A DNA stretch of 64,000 bases from NCBI RefSeq assembly GCF_900105685.1, contig NZ_LT629781.1, positions 2,356,001-2,420,000 of the forward strand. The letters are read 5' to 3'. A model generated the notes under the pieces. It was not told the origin of the DNA and did no database searches. It saw only the letters and a list, made by a program, of their open reading frames with translations. Position numbers and translations under genes: made by a program. Source of the stretch: Verrucomicrobium sp. GAS474 (lineage in GTDB: Bacteria > Verrucomicrobiota > Verrucomicrobiia > Methylacidiphilales > GAS474). The first letter of the stretch is position 1. Each line of letters begins with the position of its first letter. Of the stretch, positions 18,056 to 27,068 are shown piece by piece.

Positions 18056-20083
18056 ATGAAAGGGACTAACTTAAATAAGACGATCCGGGGTATCAGCTCT
18101 CTGAAAAAGGGAGTTTTCCTCTCGCTTGTCCTCTCCCTTTCTGCCGTCGTGCAGAACGCCGTGGCCCAGGATTTCGAGCATCTTCACCCGAAGCAGCTCC
18201 CCCAAACGAACCTCCCGCCCCCGCCCGCCAACGCGCCCGTGCCGGTCACCGAAGGGGACGACACCGAGATCGCCCCGGCGCTGAAGGGGATCGTCCTCCT
18301 CACCGATTCGGCCTCGGTGAAGGCCGACGGGATTTCGGACGCCTCCGCTTTCAACGGGTCTTCGGTGAACCTGCCGCTGACGCCCTCCCTCGCCGCTCCC
18401 GCGCCGGCTGCCAAGAAGAAGTCGCCCCGGGGCACGGGCGACGCCTCGACGCAGGGAAGCAAGGGGAAGAAGAGCCTCGCCGCCTCGCCCGCCGAAGCGG
18501 CCGCTGCCATCGCGACGCCGGAGACCTCGTCCTCCACCGGGGAGGGGACGATCTACTTCAACGGGAATTTCTCCGAGGCCGACAAGAAGGGCCTCGTCGA
18601 TTCGCTCCAGGGCTACCTCGGCCAGCCGGTCTCGATGCAGAAGCTCAACGAGCTCCTCCGCGACATCATTCTCTATTACCGCCGGGGCGACCGCCCGCTC
18701 ATCGATCCCTACCTCCCCGAGCAGGACATGAAGGGCGACGTCGTCCAGATCGTCATCCGCCAGGCGAAGCGGGGCAAGGTGTTGACCGAGGGGAACAAGT
18801 ACTTCCCGAACGATCTCCTCATCTCCTACATCCGGACTCCTGAGGGCGCTCCGCTCCGCTCCGACTCGATCAATTCCGACGTCGCCTGGCTGAACCGCAA
18901 TCCCTTCCTCCAGAGCACCCTGGTCTATCAGGCAGGCGAAGAGCCCGGGACGACCGACATCGTGCTGAAGACCCAGGACCGCATGCCGTTCCGCGTCTAT
19001 ACGGGCTACGAGGATACGGGCAGCACGCTGACCGGCGACGGCCGCCTCGAGGCCGGTTTCAACTGGGGCAATGCCTTCGGGATCGGCGACCAGTTCAACT
19101 ACCAGTACACGACGAGCGACGACTTCCATCTCGTCCGCGCCCATTCGGCGACCTACACCCACTTCCTTCCCTGGCATCACGTGATCAACGTCGTCGGGAC
19201 CTACGCCGACTCGAAGGCGAGCTTCCCGGCCTATCTTCCCTACCAGTCGAGCGGCGATGCCTGGCAGGTCGGCTTCCGCTACACGGTGCCGCTCCCCGAT
19301 CTGAAGCCCTTCGGCCAGATTTACACCCACGAATTCGTCTCCGGCTACGATTTCAAGGAAAGCTCCTCGCAGCTCCTCGTGAACAGCACCTTCATTCCCC
19401 AGAACAGCCCGACGACTCAGGTCTCGGAGTTCTCCGCCGGATATAACTTCTCCATTGGCGACGCGGGCGGCGTCACCTCGCTCAGCAACAGCGTCTTCTA
19501 CAGCCCGGGCGGCCTGCTCAATCACGACAAGGCTCCCGATTACCTGGCGGCGAATGCCAGCGGCTCGAAGTTCGTCTACTACCGCCTCTCCTTCTCCCGC
19601 ACGCAGAAGCTGCCGAAGGATTTCTCCTTCATCTTCAAGGGTTCCTACCAGGCGACGAACGAGCGCCTCCTCGGCGGCGAGCAGATGGGCCTCGGCGGCT
19701 ACGATACGGTGCGCGGCTACGAAATGCGCGAGGCGAACGGCGACGAGGGCTACTTCTTCTCCGGGGAAGTCCGGACCCCGGGCTGGAGCATCGGTCGTTT
19801 CTTCGTGAAGGATTATGACGCCGACCGCTTCACCCTCCTCGGCTTCACCGACTACGGCGGCGTCTCCCAGTATCGCCCCGATTCGACCCAGCTGCGTAGC
19901 ACCCCCTCGACGAATCCGAACGTCAATCTGTGGAGCGCCGGTGCGGGCTTCCGCTACAATATCAACCCCTACTTCTCGGTCCGCTTCGACTACGGTTGGC
20001 AGCTGATCGACAGCGGCGTCGATTATGCCTTCCGCCATCATGACGGATCGCGCGGCCACCTCGGCCTCACGTTCAGTTACTAG
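18056..20083 (+). CDS. TpsB/ShlB-family outer-membrane secretion transporter
   Basis: A 675-residue two-partner-secretion transporter that exports a TpsA adhesin or hemolysin through a 16-strand barrel. Order: signal peptide (KKGVFLSLVLSLSAVVQNAVAQ), a Pro-rich low-complexity linker to about residue 170, POTRA domains (GTIYFNGNFSEADKKGLVD, then the GKVLTEGNKYFPNDLL connector), then the barrel. It closes with GGYDTVRGYEMREANGDEGYF, the VRGY motif of loop 6 that plugs the pore, and a final aromatic residue (FSY). The linker is long and contains KKKSPRGTGDASTQGSKGKK, unusual in this family. No TpsA gene is in the window, so the cargo lies elsewhere. No Shine-Dalgarno sequence is evident before ATG 18056. 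Confidence 0.85.
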   Translation: MKGTNLNKTIRGISSLKKGVFLSLVLSLSAVVQNAVAQDFEHLHPKQLPQTNLPPPPANAPVPVTEGDDTEIAPALKGIVLLTDSASVKADGISDASAFNGSSVNLPLTPSLAAPAPAAKKKSPRGTGDASTQGSKGKKSLAASPAEAAAAIATPETSSSTGEGTIYFNGNFSEADKKGLVDSLQGYLGQPVSMQKLNELLRDIILYYRRGDRPLIDPYLPEQDMKGDVVQIVIRQAKRGKVLTEGNKYFPNDLLISYIRTPEGAPLRSDSINSDVAWLNRNPFLQSTLVYQAGEEPGTTDIVLKTQDRMPFRVYTGYEDTGSTLTGDGRLEAGFNWGNAFGIGDQFNYQYTTSDDFHLVRAHSATYTHFLPWHHVINVVGTYADSKASFPAYLPYQSSGDAWQVGFRYTVPLPDLKPFGQIYTHEFVSGYDFKESSSQLLVNSTFIPQNSPTTQVSEFSAGYNFSIGDAGGVTSLSNSVFYSPGGLLNHDKAPDYLAANASGSKFVYYRLSFSRTQKLPKDFSFIFKGSYQATNERLLGGEQMGLGGYDTVRGYEMREANGDEGYFFSGEVRTPGWSIGRFFVKDYDADRFTLLGFTDYGGVSQYRPDSTQLRSTPSTNPNVNLWSAGAGFRYNINPYFSVRFDYGWQLIDSGVDYAFRHHDGSRGHLGLTFSY

Positions 20084-20108
20084 GTCTTCCCTCTCAGGGA
20101 GGACGACA

Positions 20109-20138
20109 AAAAAGCCGGACATCGCTGTCCGGCTTTTT
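20109..20138. terminator. Bidirectional intrinsic terminator between TpsB and hsp20 genes
   Basis: Stem AAAAAGCCGGACA / TGTCCGGCTTTTT around a TCGC loop, between convergent stops at 20083 and 20173. Confidence 0.9.
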
Positions 20139-20172
20139 GTTGCCCTGGGGGCGGCTCGGCTTCCTGTTTCGG

Positions 20173-20559
20173 TTAGCTGACGCTGACCTTCACATGCTTC
20201 GGCTTGGCCTCTTCCCTCTTGGGGAGGGTCAGGGTCAGGACGCCGTCGACCAGCACGGCGACGATCTTATCGGTGGCGATGCTTTCCGGCAGGGTCAGGC
20301 CGCGGCGGATGGTCGCCACTTCCTTCTGCTCGCCGAAGCCGGTCTTCCGTTCGGCGGTGAGCGTCAGGCGCTCGCCTTCGGCCTCGATTTGGAGGTCTTC
20401 CTTGCGGACGCCCGGGAGATCGAGGGCGACGTAGTAGTTGTCTTTGTCCTCATGGAACCGGAAGGAATCGGAAGCGGGATGGGCCCAGCCGAGCAGGTCG
20501 GCGAGTTCATTCGCGGGGTTCCGGTTGATGCGGTTGGAGAGATAGGGAATCAAGTTCAT
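20173..20559 (-). CDS. hsp20: Small heat-shock protein, Hsp20/alpha-crystallin family
   Basis: An ATP-independent holdase that binds unfolding proteins. The 128-residue protein has the alpha-crystallin domain: YVALDLPGVRKEDLQIEAEGERLTLTAER, the end DGVLTLTLPKREEAKPKHVKV with the A-x-x-x-G-V-L-x-L-x-x-P-K pattern slightly modified. The frame extends to 20670, but the ATG at 20559 (MNLIPYLSN) has a GAGG ribosome site 8 nt upstream and yields the normal class-A length. A stem-loop in the 5' leader (20594-20611) may affect its control. It ends opposite TpsB across a terminator. Confidence 0.9.
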   Translation of the reverse strand: MNLIPYLSNRINRNPANELADLLGWAHPASDSFRFHEDKDNYYVALDLPGVRKEDLQIEAEGERLTLTAERKTGFGEQKEVATIRRGLTLPESIATDKIVAVLVDGVLTLTLPKREEAKPKHVKVSVS

Positions 20560-20593
20560 GATGTTTGCCTCGGTTGGTTGTTTCGTCTCTTTT

Positions 20594-20611
20594 CGAGGGC
20601 TTTTACCCTCG
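20594..20611 (-). promoter_or_regulatory. Inverted repeat in the hsp20 leader
   Basis: CGAGGG and CCCTCG separated by six A/T-rich bases, 35-52 bp upstream of the hsp20 start codon. It could be an operator or a leader stem-loop; it is not the CIRCE sequence. Function is inferred only from position. Confidence 0.4.
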
Positions 20612-20796
20612 TCATTGTAGCTGCTTAAGTCGTGCCGCTTTTGAGAAACGGGTAAGTGATTGAAAATCAATGGCTCATTTCCATTTCAGAGATGGATCAT
20701 TATGTCGCTTTTTCTCATGCCACTTCATTTTGTGACAATATGACTCCATTATTTAGATGAAACGAGTTTCGGTTGCTGGCGTCTGTACCTATAGAT

Positions 20797-21168
20797 ATGA
20801 AACGCATTGTGGCCGGAGGGCTTGTCCCCCTGGCTTTGTTGGTTGGCATCCTGGTCTTGGCTCCGCAAGGGAAAGCTCAAGCCAGCGTGGGGTTCTCCAT
20901 TTCGATCGGCGGGGGGGCTCCGCCTCCGATCCCGCCGCCGCAGCTGGTCGCGGCCTACCCGCCCCCCGGCCCGGGCGCGGTCTGGATCGAGCCTCATTAC
21001 GAGCTGCGCGGGAATCGCTGGTACCTGATCGACGGCTACTACGATTATCCTCCCGCCCCCGGCGCGGTCTGGATCGTCGGACGGCCTCGGCCCGAGTATT
21101 GGCACGGACGTGAGGATCATCGCGTCTGGAACCATGGCCGCTGGGATGACGGCCGCGGCCATCGCTAA
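20797..21168 (+). CDS. Small exported protein with WxxGxW/YxWGxW-like repeats
   Basis: A 123-residue exported protein. The signal peptide has a basic start (MKR) and a hydrophobic core ending LAPQGKAQA, with cleavage near residue 28. The mature part has two Pro/Gly-rich copies of P-x-P-G-A-V-W-I (about residues 58 and 87), with aromatic segments such as YELRGNRWYLIDGYYDY, typical of small cell-envelope proteins of the YxWGxW type. It ends in a His/Arg-rich tail. The frame opens upstream at 20773, but ATG 20797 fits the signal peptide. Function unknown; no operon partner is apparent, since lipA follows 140 bp later. Confidence 0.65.
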   Translation: MKRIVAGGLVPLALLVGILVLAPQGKAQASVGFSISIGGGAPPPIPPPQLVAAYPPPGPGAVWIEPHYELRGNRWYLIDGYYDYPPAPGAVWIVGRPRPEYWHGREDHRVWNHGRWDDGRGHR

Positions 21169-21307
21169 GCGTATAGAGTCCTAGGCAAGCCGGAGCCTGC
21201 CCGGGACAAGTCGATTCTCTCTGATCCCCCGGCCTTCCCAAGGAGGGCCGGGGAAAAGGGAATGACAAAAGCCCCGTTCTGGGGCAAGGTTCGGTCTGCC
21301 TTTCACC

Positions 21308-22228
21308 ATGGAAACCGCTGCCGCACCTGAAGCCGCCTCCTTTCCCCTCGACCGGAAGCCCCCGTGGCTCCGGGCCAAGGTGCCCGCCGGGGAGACGTAC
21401 CAGGAAGTCCGCAAGATCGTCAGCGAGAACCGCCTCCACACCGTCTGCGAGAGCGCCCAGTGCCCCAACCTCGGCGAATGCTGGGGCCGCCGTACGGCGA
21501 CGGTGATGATTCTCGGCGATATCTGCACGCGGAGCTGCGGCTTCTGCGCCGTGAAGACGGGACGCCCCACCGAGCTCGATCTCGACGAGCCGCGCCGCGT
21601 CGCCGAGGGCCTCGCCCTGATGAATCTCCGCCACGCCGTCATCACCTCGGTGGCCCGCGACGAATTGAAGGACGGCGGCGCCGGGGTCTGGGCCGAGACG
21701 ATCCGCCAGGTCCGCGCGAAGTGCCCGCAGACGAAGATCGAGGTCCTCATCCCCGATTTCAAGGGGCATTGGGAGGATCTCTACACGGTTCTTTCCGCCG
21801 TTCCCGACATCCTGAACCACAATGTCGAGACGGTCCGCCGCCTCCAATCGGCCGTCCGTCCCCAGGCGAAGTACGAGCGGACGCTCGAACTCCTCCAGCG
21901 GGCGAAGACGGCGGGTTTCACGACGAAGTGCAGCATCATGCTCGGCATCGGCGAGGAGGCCCACGAGATCGAGGAGACGCTCCGCGACCTCGCGGCGATC
22001 AAGGTCGACATCCTGACCCTCGGCCAATACCTCCGCCCCTCGAAGGACCACCTTCCCCTCGACCGCTGGGTCACGCCGCAAGAGTTCGCCTCATGGAAGC
22101 GCTTTGCCCTCGAGATCGGCTTCGGCGTCGTCGAGTCGGGTCCGATGGTCCGCAGCTCCTACCATGCCGACGAGCAGTCCGACCGGTATGCGACCAGCGT
22201 TGAGCTGCCCGCTCCGCTGACGCTGTAG
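21308..22228 (+). CDS. lipA: Lipoyl synthase
   Basis: Radical-SAM enzyme that inserts two sulfurs into octanoyl groups on pyruvate and oxoglutarate dehydrogenase or glycine-cleavage proteins. The 306-residue protein has the auxiliary cluster motif CESAQCPNLGEC (CX4CX5C, about residues 49-60) and the radical-SAM motif CTRSCGFC (CX3CX2C, about 75-82). The C-terminal SSY (RSSYHAD), which supplies the serine ligand to the auxiliary cluster, is also present. Start ATG 21308. LipB is not visible nearby, so octanoyl transfer is encoded elsewhere. Confidence 0.96.
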   Translation: METAAAPEAASFPLDRKPPWLRAKVPAGETYQEVRKIVSENRLHTVCESAQCPNLGECWGRRTATVMILGDICTRSCGFCAVKTGRPTELDLDEPRRVAEGLALMNLRHAVITSVARDELKDGGAGVWAETIRQVRAKCPQTKIEVLIPDFKGHWEDLYTVLSAVPDILNHNVETVRRLQSAVRPQAKYERTLELLQRAKTAGFTTKCSIMLGIGEEAHEIEETLRDLAAIKVDILTLGQYLRPSKDHLPLDRWVTPQEFASWKRFALEIGFGVVESGPMVRSSYHADEQSDRYATSVELPAPLTL

Positions 22229-22265
22229 CGTTCCAAGGGAGCGCTTTTTCCCGCGCCCTTCCCCC

Positions 22266-24122
22266 TCACTCCCCGCTCATCGCCCTCAATCGGGCGAGGT
22301 TGCGCTTTGCCTCGGTGGAGTCGGGCTTGAGCCGGAGGACGGTCTCGAATTCGGCCCGGGCCTCGTCCCTTTTTCCGAGGCGGTAGCAGGCGATGCCGAG
22401 GTTGTTGTGGGCCTCGAAGTAATCGGGATCGAGCCGGGTCGCGGCGAGGAATTCCTTGTAGGCCTCGCCGACGTTGCCGCGCTGATTCAGCCCGTTGCCG
22501 AAGGCGTAGTGGAACGCGGCGTTGTCGGGCTTCAGGAGGACGGCGGTTTCGAGGTGCTCCAGCGCCTGGTCGAGGTGGCCGGTCTCGGCGAGGGCGGTGC
22601 CGTAGTTCGATTGGCTTTGGGCGTCGATGGGGCAGAGGGCGACGGCGGTCGCCATTTCGGAGATCCCGTCGGCGAGGCGGCCCATGTGATAGAGCGTGGC
22701 GCCGAGCTTGTAGTGGGCCTCGGCGAAATCGGGGCGGAGCCGGAGGGCCTCGTTGAAGTGGATGACGGCCCCGAGGTAGTCGCCCTGCGTGTAGAGCTCG
22801 TCCCCGACGCTGGCCTGGGTGCGGGGATTCTCGGGGCGTTGGGCGAGGGTGACGGCCCAGAGGGTCGCCGAGGTTTTGTAATCGTTGTTCCGTTCCCAGG
22901 TGACGATCCCGAGGGGAAGGGCGAGGAGCCCGGCGCAGAGGAGAACGGTTTTCCGTTCCTTCACGGCGGCGTGGAGGGCGAGGACGAGGCCGACGAGGAG
23001 GACGGCGAGGGGAAGGTAGAAGCGATGCTCGGCGATGGTCTGTGTCTGGACCGGGATGAAGCTCGAGCTCGGCGCGAGGAGGAGGAAGAAGGCCGCCCCG
23101 AGGAAGCCGAGGGCGGGCCGCCGGACGAGGGCCCAGGCGGTCCCGGCGAGGAGGAGGGCGATGCCCGGGAGATAGGGCCACGCGAGGGCGAGAGTCGGGA
23201 TTTTCTCGAACCCGTAATCGAGGATCAGCGGGGAGGGCCAGAAGGCGAGGCGGAGGTAGAGGAGGATCGCCTTCGCCTGGGTCAAGGCATAGGTGACGGG
23301 GGTGACGTCGGCATAGAGGCCGGTGTGGGGAACCCCTGCCTGGACAGGGCCGACGCTCCCCCCGCGCGCATGGGTCGAGAGGACGAGGAGGAGGAGGAAG
23401 ATCCAGGTGGCGGCCAGGCTGAGATGGAATCGTTTGTGCTCTTTCCAGGCAGCGGAAAAGGTGCCGGAGAGGAAGGTGCGGTCGTAGAGGAAGGCGAGGA
23501 GGGGGATGGCGGCGGCGGTTTCCTTCGTCCCCATCGCGAGGAAGCAGGAAATCAGGGCGACGTTCTCCCAGCGCCGGGCGGTTTCGGCCGGTCCCGAGGC
23601 ACCCCGCAGGAAGGCGTAGAGGGTGAGGAGGGTCAGTCCTGCGGCCAGCGATTCGGCCCGCTGGACGAGGTAGGTGACCGACTCGGTCTGCAGGGGATGG
23701 ACGAGCCACAGGAGGGCGGCGGAAAAGGCGAGGGGGGAGGCGGAAGAGTGGAAGCGATCCTGGAAGCGGGGAAGGAGGAGGGTGCGGCGGAGGAGATCGA
23801 AGAGGACGAGGCCCGAGGCGAGGTGGATGACAAGGTTCAGGAGATGGTAGCCGAAGACGTCGAGGCCCCCGGCGGCGTAATTGAGGGCGAAGGAGAAGTT
23901 GAGGAAGGGGCGGCCTCCGGTGGTGTGGTTGTAGACCGGGAGGAGGGAGCCGAAGAGGGAGGTGATCGTCTTGTTGTATTTAATCGAAGGGGAGTCGTCG
24001 AAGACGAAGGGGCCGCCGAAGCTGTTCGCGTAGGCGAGGCATCCCGCGAGGACGAGGAGAAGGGCGGGGAGGAGGGGCGAGTGGCGGAGCCGGTCGAGAG
24101 GAGCGGTTCGTTGAAAATGCAT
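22266..24122 (-). CDS. TMTC-like membrane protein with TPR repeats
   Basis: A 618-residue inner-membrane protein. The N-terminal segment YANSFGGPFVFDDSPSIKYN matches TMTC/O-mannosyltransferase-like proteins, with the acidic DD after the first membrane helix. About ten hydrophobic segments follow to about residue 410. The C-terminal 200 residues are clear TPRs: AVIHFNEALRLRPDFAEAHYKLG, ALEHLETAVLLKPDNAAFHYAFG and AHNNLGIACYRLGKRDEARAEF. The role is not known, but in this protein class sugar or lipid-linked transfer to exported proteins is suspected. ATG 24122 is chosen over 24179 because it gives a standard N-terminus. It converges on lipA with no terminator visible in the 37 bp gap. Confidence 0.85.
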   Translation of the reverse strand: MHFQRTAPLDRLRHSPLLPALLLVLAGCLAYANSFGGPFVFDDSPSIKYNKTITSLFGSLLPVYNHTTGGRPFLNFSFALNYAAGGLDVFGYHLLNLVIHLASGLVLFDLLRRTLLLPRFQDRFHSSASPLAFSAALLWLVHPLQTESVTYLVQRAESLAAGLTLLTLYAFLRGASGPAETARRWENVALISCFLAMGTKETAAAIPLLAFLYDRTFLSGTFSAAWKEHKRFHLSLAATWIFLLLLVLSTHARGGSVGPVQAGVPHTGLYADVTPVTYALTQAKAILLYLRLAFWPSPLILDYGFEKIPTLALAWPYLPGIALLLAGTAWALVRRPALGFLGAAFFLLLAPSSSFIPVQTQTIAEHRFYLPLAVLLVGLVLALHAAVKERKTVLLCAGLLALPLGIVTWERNNDYKTSATLWAVTLAQRPENPRTQASVGDELYTQGDYLGAVIHFNEALRLRPDFAEAHYKLGATLYHMGRLADGISEMATAVALCPIDAQSQSNYGTALAETGHLDQALEHLETAVLLKPDNAAFHYAFGNGLNQRGNVGEAYKEFLAATRLDPDYFEAHNNLGIACYRLGKRDEARAEFETVLRLKPDSTEAKRNLARLRAMSGE

Positions 24123-24223
24123 GGCAGGCTCTGGAGAAAGGAAACCAGAATTCCTCCGCATCGTCCCGCCAAATCGCAATTTTTAGTTCGCTTTAGTATA
24201 ACTAAAATGGACTGGAACAAGCT

Positions 24224-26971
24224 CTAAGGAACGAAGGGGCGGGGCGTGGAGGGCTTTCCGGTCAGCGTCAGGGTGGCGGGGGCGAGGCCTTCCGCCGTCG
24301 CCTTCACGACGACGGGGCCGGGCTGCCGCAGCGCGCCGACGATGAGCTGGGCGAGGCCGTTGAAGGCCGAGCGTTGGGCCGCCTTGTCGGTCGGCTCCTG
24401 TTCGGCCTCGCGCGAGGCGGGATTGCCGTTGCCGACGCCGAGGAGGCGGCCTCCCGAGATCTCGAAGGAAAGAAGGTTGCCTGCCGTGGGGACGACGCGG
24501 CCTTCCTTGTCGACGACCTCGGCGCGGACGATCGCGGCGTCCTCGCCGTCGGCCGCGATCTCCGGCCTGTCGGGGACGAGGCGGAGGGCGTAGGGGGTGC
24601 CGGTGGTCTCGACGCGGGCCTCGGAGAGGGGGATGCGGGCATAGGAGCCGCGCGCGCTGAGGACGCCGGGGGCGTAGGGGACGCTCCATTCGAGGTGGCC
24701 GTTCTGGGGGACGCTTTTCTTGCCGAGGCTCTTGCCGTTGAGGAAGAGCTCGACCTCCTCGCAGTTCGCATAGACCCAGACGGGAATCGGCTGCCCCTCC
24801 CGTCCCGGCCAGTTCCAGTGGGGGAGGAGATGGAGGACTGACTTCCTGCTCCACCACGCCTGATAGTAATAGGCGATGTCCTTCGGGAAGCCGCAGGCGT
24901 CGAGGATGCCGAACTGGGAGCCGGTGTTGCTCTCGAACGGCATCGGTTCCCCGCGATAGTCGAAGCCGGTCCAGACGAAGCCCCCGGCGAGCCACGGGCG
25001 GGCGAGGTAGTATTTCCACCACGCCTCGGCGGTCGAACCCCAGTTCGGGTACTTCGCGTCGTAGGCGGGGAGGTATCGCTCGGCCCACTTCTCCCGGGAA
25101 GGGCTCTTCCGGTTCACGGCTTCGGGGAGGGCGTAGGTGGCGGCCTCGGCGGGGTTCTCCGGGGCGTAGGCGCCGCGGGTGGTGAGGGTGCTGGCTTCCT
25201 CGGTGCCGAGGGAGGGGATGCGGGGGAAGGCCCGGTGGTAGACGTCGGGGTCCTTCGGGCGGGTCGTCTCCGGGGTGGGGCCGGTGTTGAAGAGGTTGCA
25301 GTAGTTGAAGCCCATCACGTCGGTGAGGACGGAGAAGCCGATGCCCCAGGCGGTGTTCCGGTCCCAGCCGCCCCGGGGAAGGGCCCGCGCGCCGTTGTTC
25401 CCGAAGGTGGTGAGGCGGGAGGGATCGAGGCGGTGGGCGAGGTCCCGCAGGGTGACGAAGATCCGGGTGCCGACGGCCTCGTCCCCCTGGAGGTGCCATT
25501 CCTCGTTGCCGAGGGACCAGAGGAAGACCGACGGATGGTTCCGGTCCCGGCGGATCATCCGCTCGAGCTCGTCGGTGGCGGTGGCCGAGTCGTCGAAGCG
25601 GCGGTTCTCGTCGAGGACGAGCATCCCGAGGCGGTCGCAGGCGTCGAGGAGTTCGGGCGCGGAGGGATGGTGGGCGGTGCGGTAGGCGTTGCTTCCGATC
25701 TCCTTCAGCTGCTCGATCCGCCAGGCCTGGAGGCGGTCGGGGAGGGCGGTGCCGACCCCGGCGTGGTCCTGGTGGTTCGCGGTTCCCTGGATCTCGACGT
25801 GCTGGCCGTTGAGGAAGAATCCCTTCTCGGGATCGAAGGCGAGGGTGCGGATGCCGAAGGGGGTCTCGTAGGCGTCGGCCTGCGCGGGTTGGTTCCCGAG
25901 ACCCTGGACGCGGGAGACGAGGCGGTAGAGGGCGGGATTGTCGAGGCTCCAGAGGACGGGCTCGACGACGGGGACGGTCGAGACGACGGTCTTTTCCTCC
26001 CCCGGCTGGAGGGAGACGTCTTCCGGGGCGGCCTCGGCGACCTGCTTATCGGCCTGCTTGTCCGCGGGTGAAGGGGCGAAGATGGCGGAGAGGAGCGTGG
26101 CGGAGGCGGGGGCGGTGCCGTCGTTGCGGAGGGTGGTCTCGATGCGGAGGAGGGCGCTGCCGCCGCCCTGCTTCACGGTGGCGGAGACGAAGGTCCCCCA
26201 GTGGGCGACGTGGAGGGAACCCGCCTTCACGAGCCAGGCGTGGCGGTAGATCCCGGCCCCCTCGTAATACCAGCCCTCGGCCCGCGTGGCGTCGGCGCGG
26301 ACGACGATCGTGTTCGCCTGGTCGGGCTCGATGCCGTAGCGGAGCCACGGGGTGAGGTTGTAGTGGGTGCCGATGGTGCCGCTCGGGTTGCGGCCGACGC
26401 AGTGGCCGTTGATCCAGACGAGGCTGTTCCGGTAGATGCCGTCGAACTCGACCCAGACGGCCCGGCCCTTGTCGCTCTCGGGCAGGGTGAAGGTGCGGCG
26501 GTACCAGCCGACGTTCGTCCCGGCACGGGCGGCGGCATTGGGGAAGGCGATCGCCTTGCGTCCATGGTCCTTGTCGGCGGTCTCCGGCTCGCGGGAGTCG
26601 TCGCGGCTCGTGTAGGGGAGGGAGACGGCCCAGTCGTGGGGAAGGGTGACGTCGCGCCACGCGCCGTCGTTGAAGCCGGGGGCGACCCAGGAGAGCTTCC
26701 CGCCGAGGTTGCCGGAGACGGGATCGCTCCGGTCGGAGACGAGCTGCCGCTCGGCCTCGCGGTCGGCGGGGCTGTTCTTGGAAAGGACGCGGGCCTCTGG
26801 GTAGGCGAGGAGCGCGCTCGCGTTGTCGTCCGGCGGATCGCCGAAGGTGAACTTCCAGCCGGTATCGAGAAGGAGCCGTTCCCGGGCGGGGGGAGGCTCT
26901 TCCGCTGCCGGAGCCGGGAAGAGAGGGCCTGCGGGAAGAAGGAAAAGGAATGGGAGAAGCAGGAAGCGCAC
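24224..26971 (-). CDS. GH2 glycoside hydrolase (beta-galactosidase-like), exported
   Basis: A 915-residue exported glycosidase of the Bacteroides/Verrucomicrobia GH2 type. The signal peptide (VRFLLLPFLFLLPAGPLFPAPA) starts at GTG 26971; the frame runs on through the AraC gene antisense to nothing sensible, so upstream starts are rejected. Jelly-roll (PHDWAV, GWYRRTFTLPESDKGR, VWVEFDGIYRNSLVWINGH), immunoglobulin and barrel domains follow. The acid/base Glu is in SLGNEEW; the nucleophile is probably the Glu in LGTEEASTLTTRG. YRTAHHPSAPELLDACDRLGM and GFVWTGFDYRGEP are also typical. Substrate specificity is unclear. It lies 97 bp downstream of the AraC gene on the same strand. Confidence 0.88.
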   Translation of the reverse strand: MRFLLLPFLFLLPAGPLFPAPAAEEPPPARERLLLDTGWKFTFGDPPDDNASALLAYPEARVLSKNSPADREAERQLVSDRSDPVSGNLGGKLSWVAPGFNDGAWRDVTLPHDWAVSLPYTSRDDSREPETADKDHGRKAIAFPNAAARAGTNVGWYRRTFTLPESDKGRAVWVEFDGIYRNSLVWINGHCVGRNPSGTIGTHYNLTPWLRYGIEPDQANTIVVRADATRAEGWYYEGAGIYRHAWLVKAGSLHVAHWGTFVSATVKQGGGSALLRIETTLRNDGTAPASATLLSAIFAPSPADKQADKQVAEAAPEDVSLQPGEEKTVVSTVPVVEPVLWSLDNPALYRLVSRVQGLGNQPAQADAYETPFGIRTLAFDPEKGFFLNGQHVEIQGTANHQDHAGVGTALPDRLQAWRIEQLKEIGSNAYRTAHHPSAPELLDACDRLGMLVLDENRRFDDSATATDELERMIRRDRNHPSVFLWSLGNEEWHLQGDEAVGTRIFVTLRDLAHRLDPSRLTTFGNNGARALPRGGWDRNTAWGIGFSVLTDVMGFNYCNLFNTGPTPETTRPKDPDVYHRAFPRIPSLGTEEASTLTTRGAYAPENPAEAATYALPEAVNRKSPSREKWAERYLPAYDAKYPNWGSTAEAWWKYYLARPWLAGGFVWTGFDYRGEPMPFESNTGSQFGILDACGFPKDIAYYYQAWWSRKSVLHLLPHWNWPGREGQPIPVWVYANCEEVELFLNGKSLGKKSVPQNGHLEWSVPYAPGVLSARGSYARIPLSEARVETTGTPYALRLVPDRPEIAADGEDAAIVRAEVVDKEGRVVPTAGNLLSFEISGGRLLGVGNGNPASREAEQEPTDKAAQRSAFNGLAQLIVGALRQPGPVVVKATAEGLAPATLTLTGKPSTPRPFVP

Positions 26972-27068
26972 GGGAAGCGCCTGCGAGCGTAGGAGGAGGG
27001 AGGAGTCTGGGAAAGGAGAAAGGGAATGGAGGGAACGCGACGCGACGTTCTCCCCCGGCACCCCGCCC

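Noticed and set aside
16014-20122. Long frames antisense to the CHASE2 and TpsB genes
   Set aside because: Compositional artefacts; the genes they oppose show conserved active-site and VRGY motifs.
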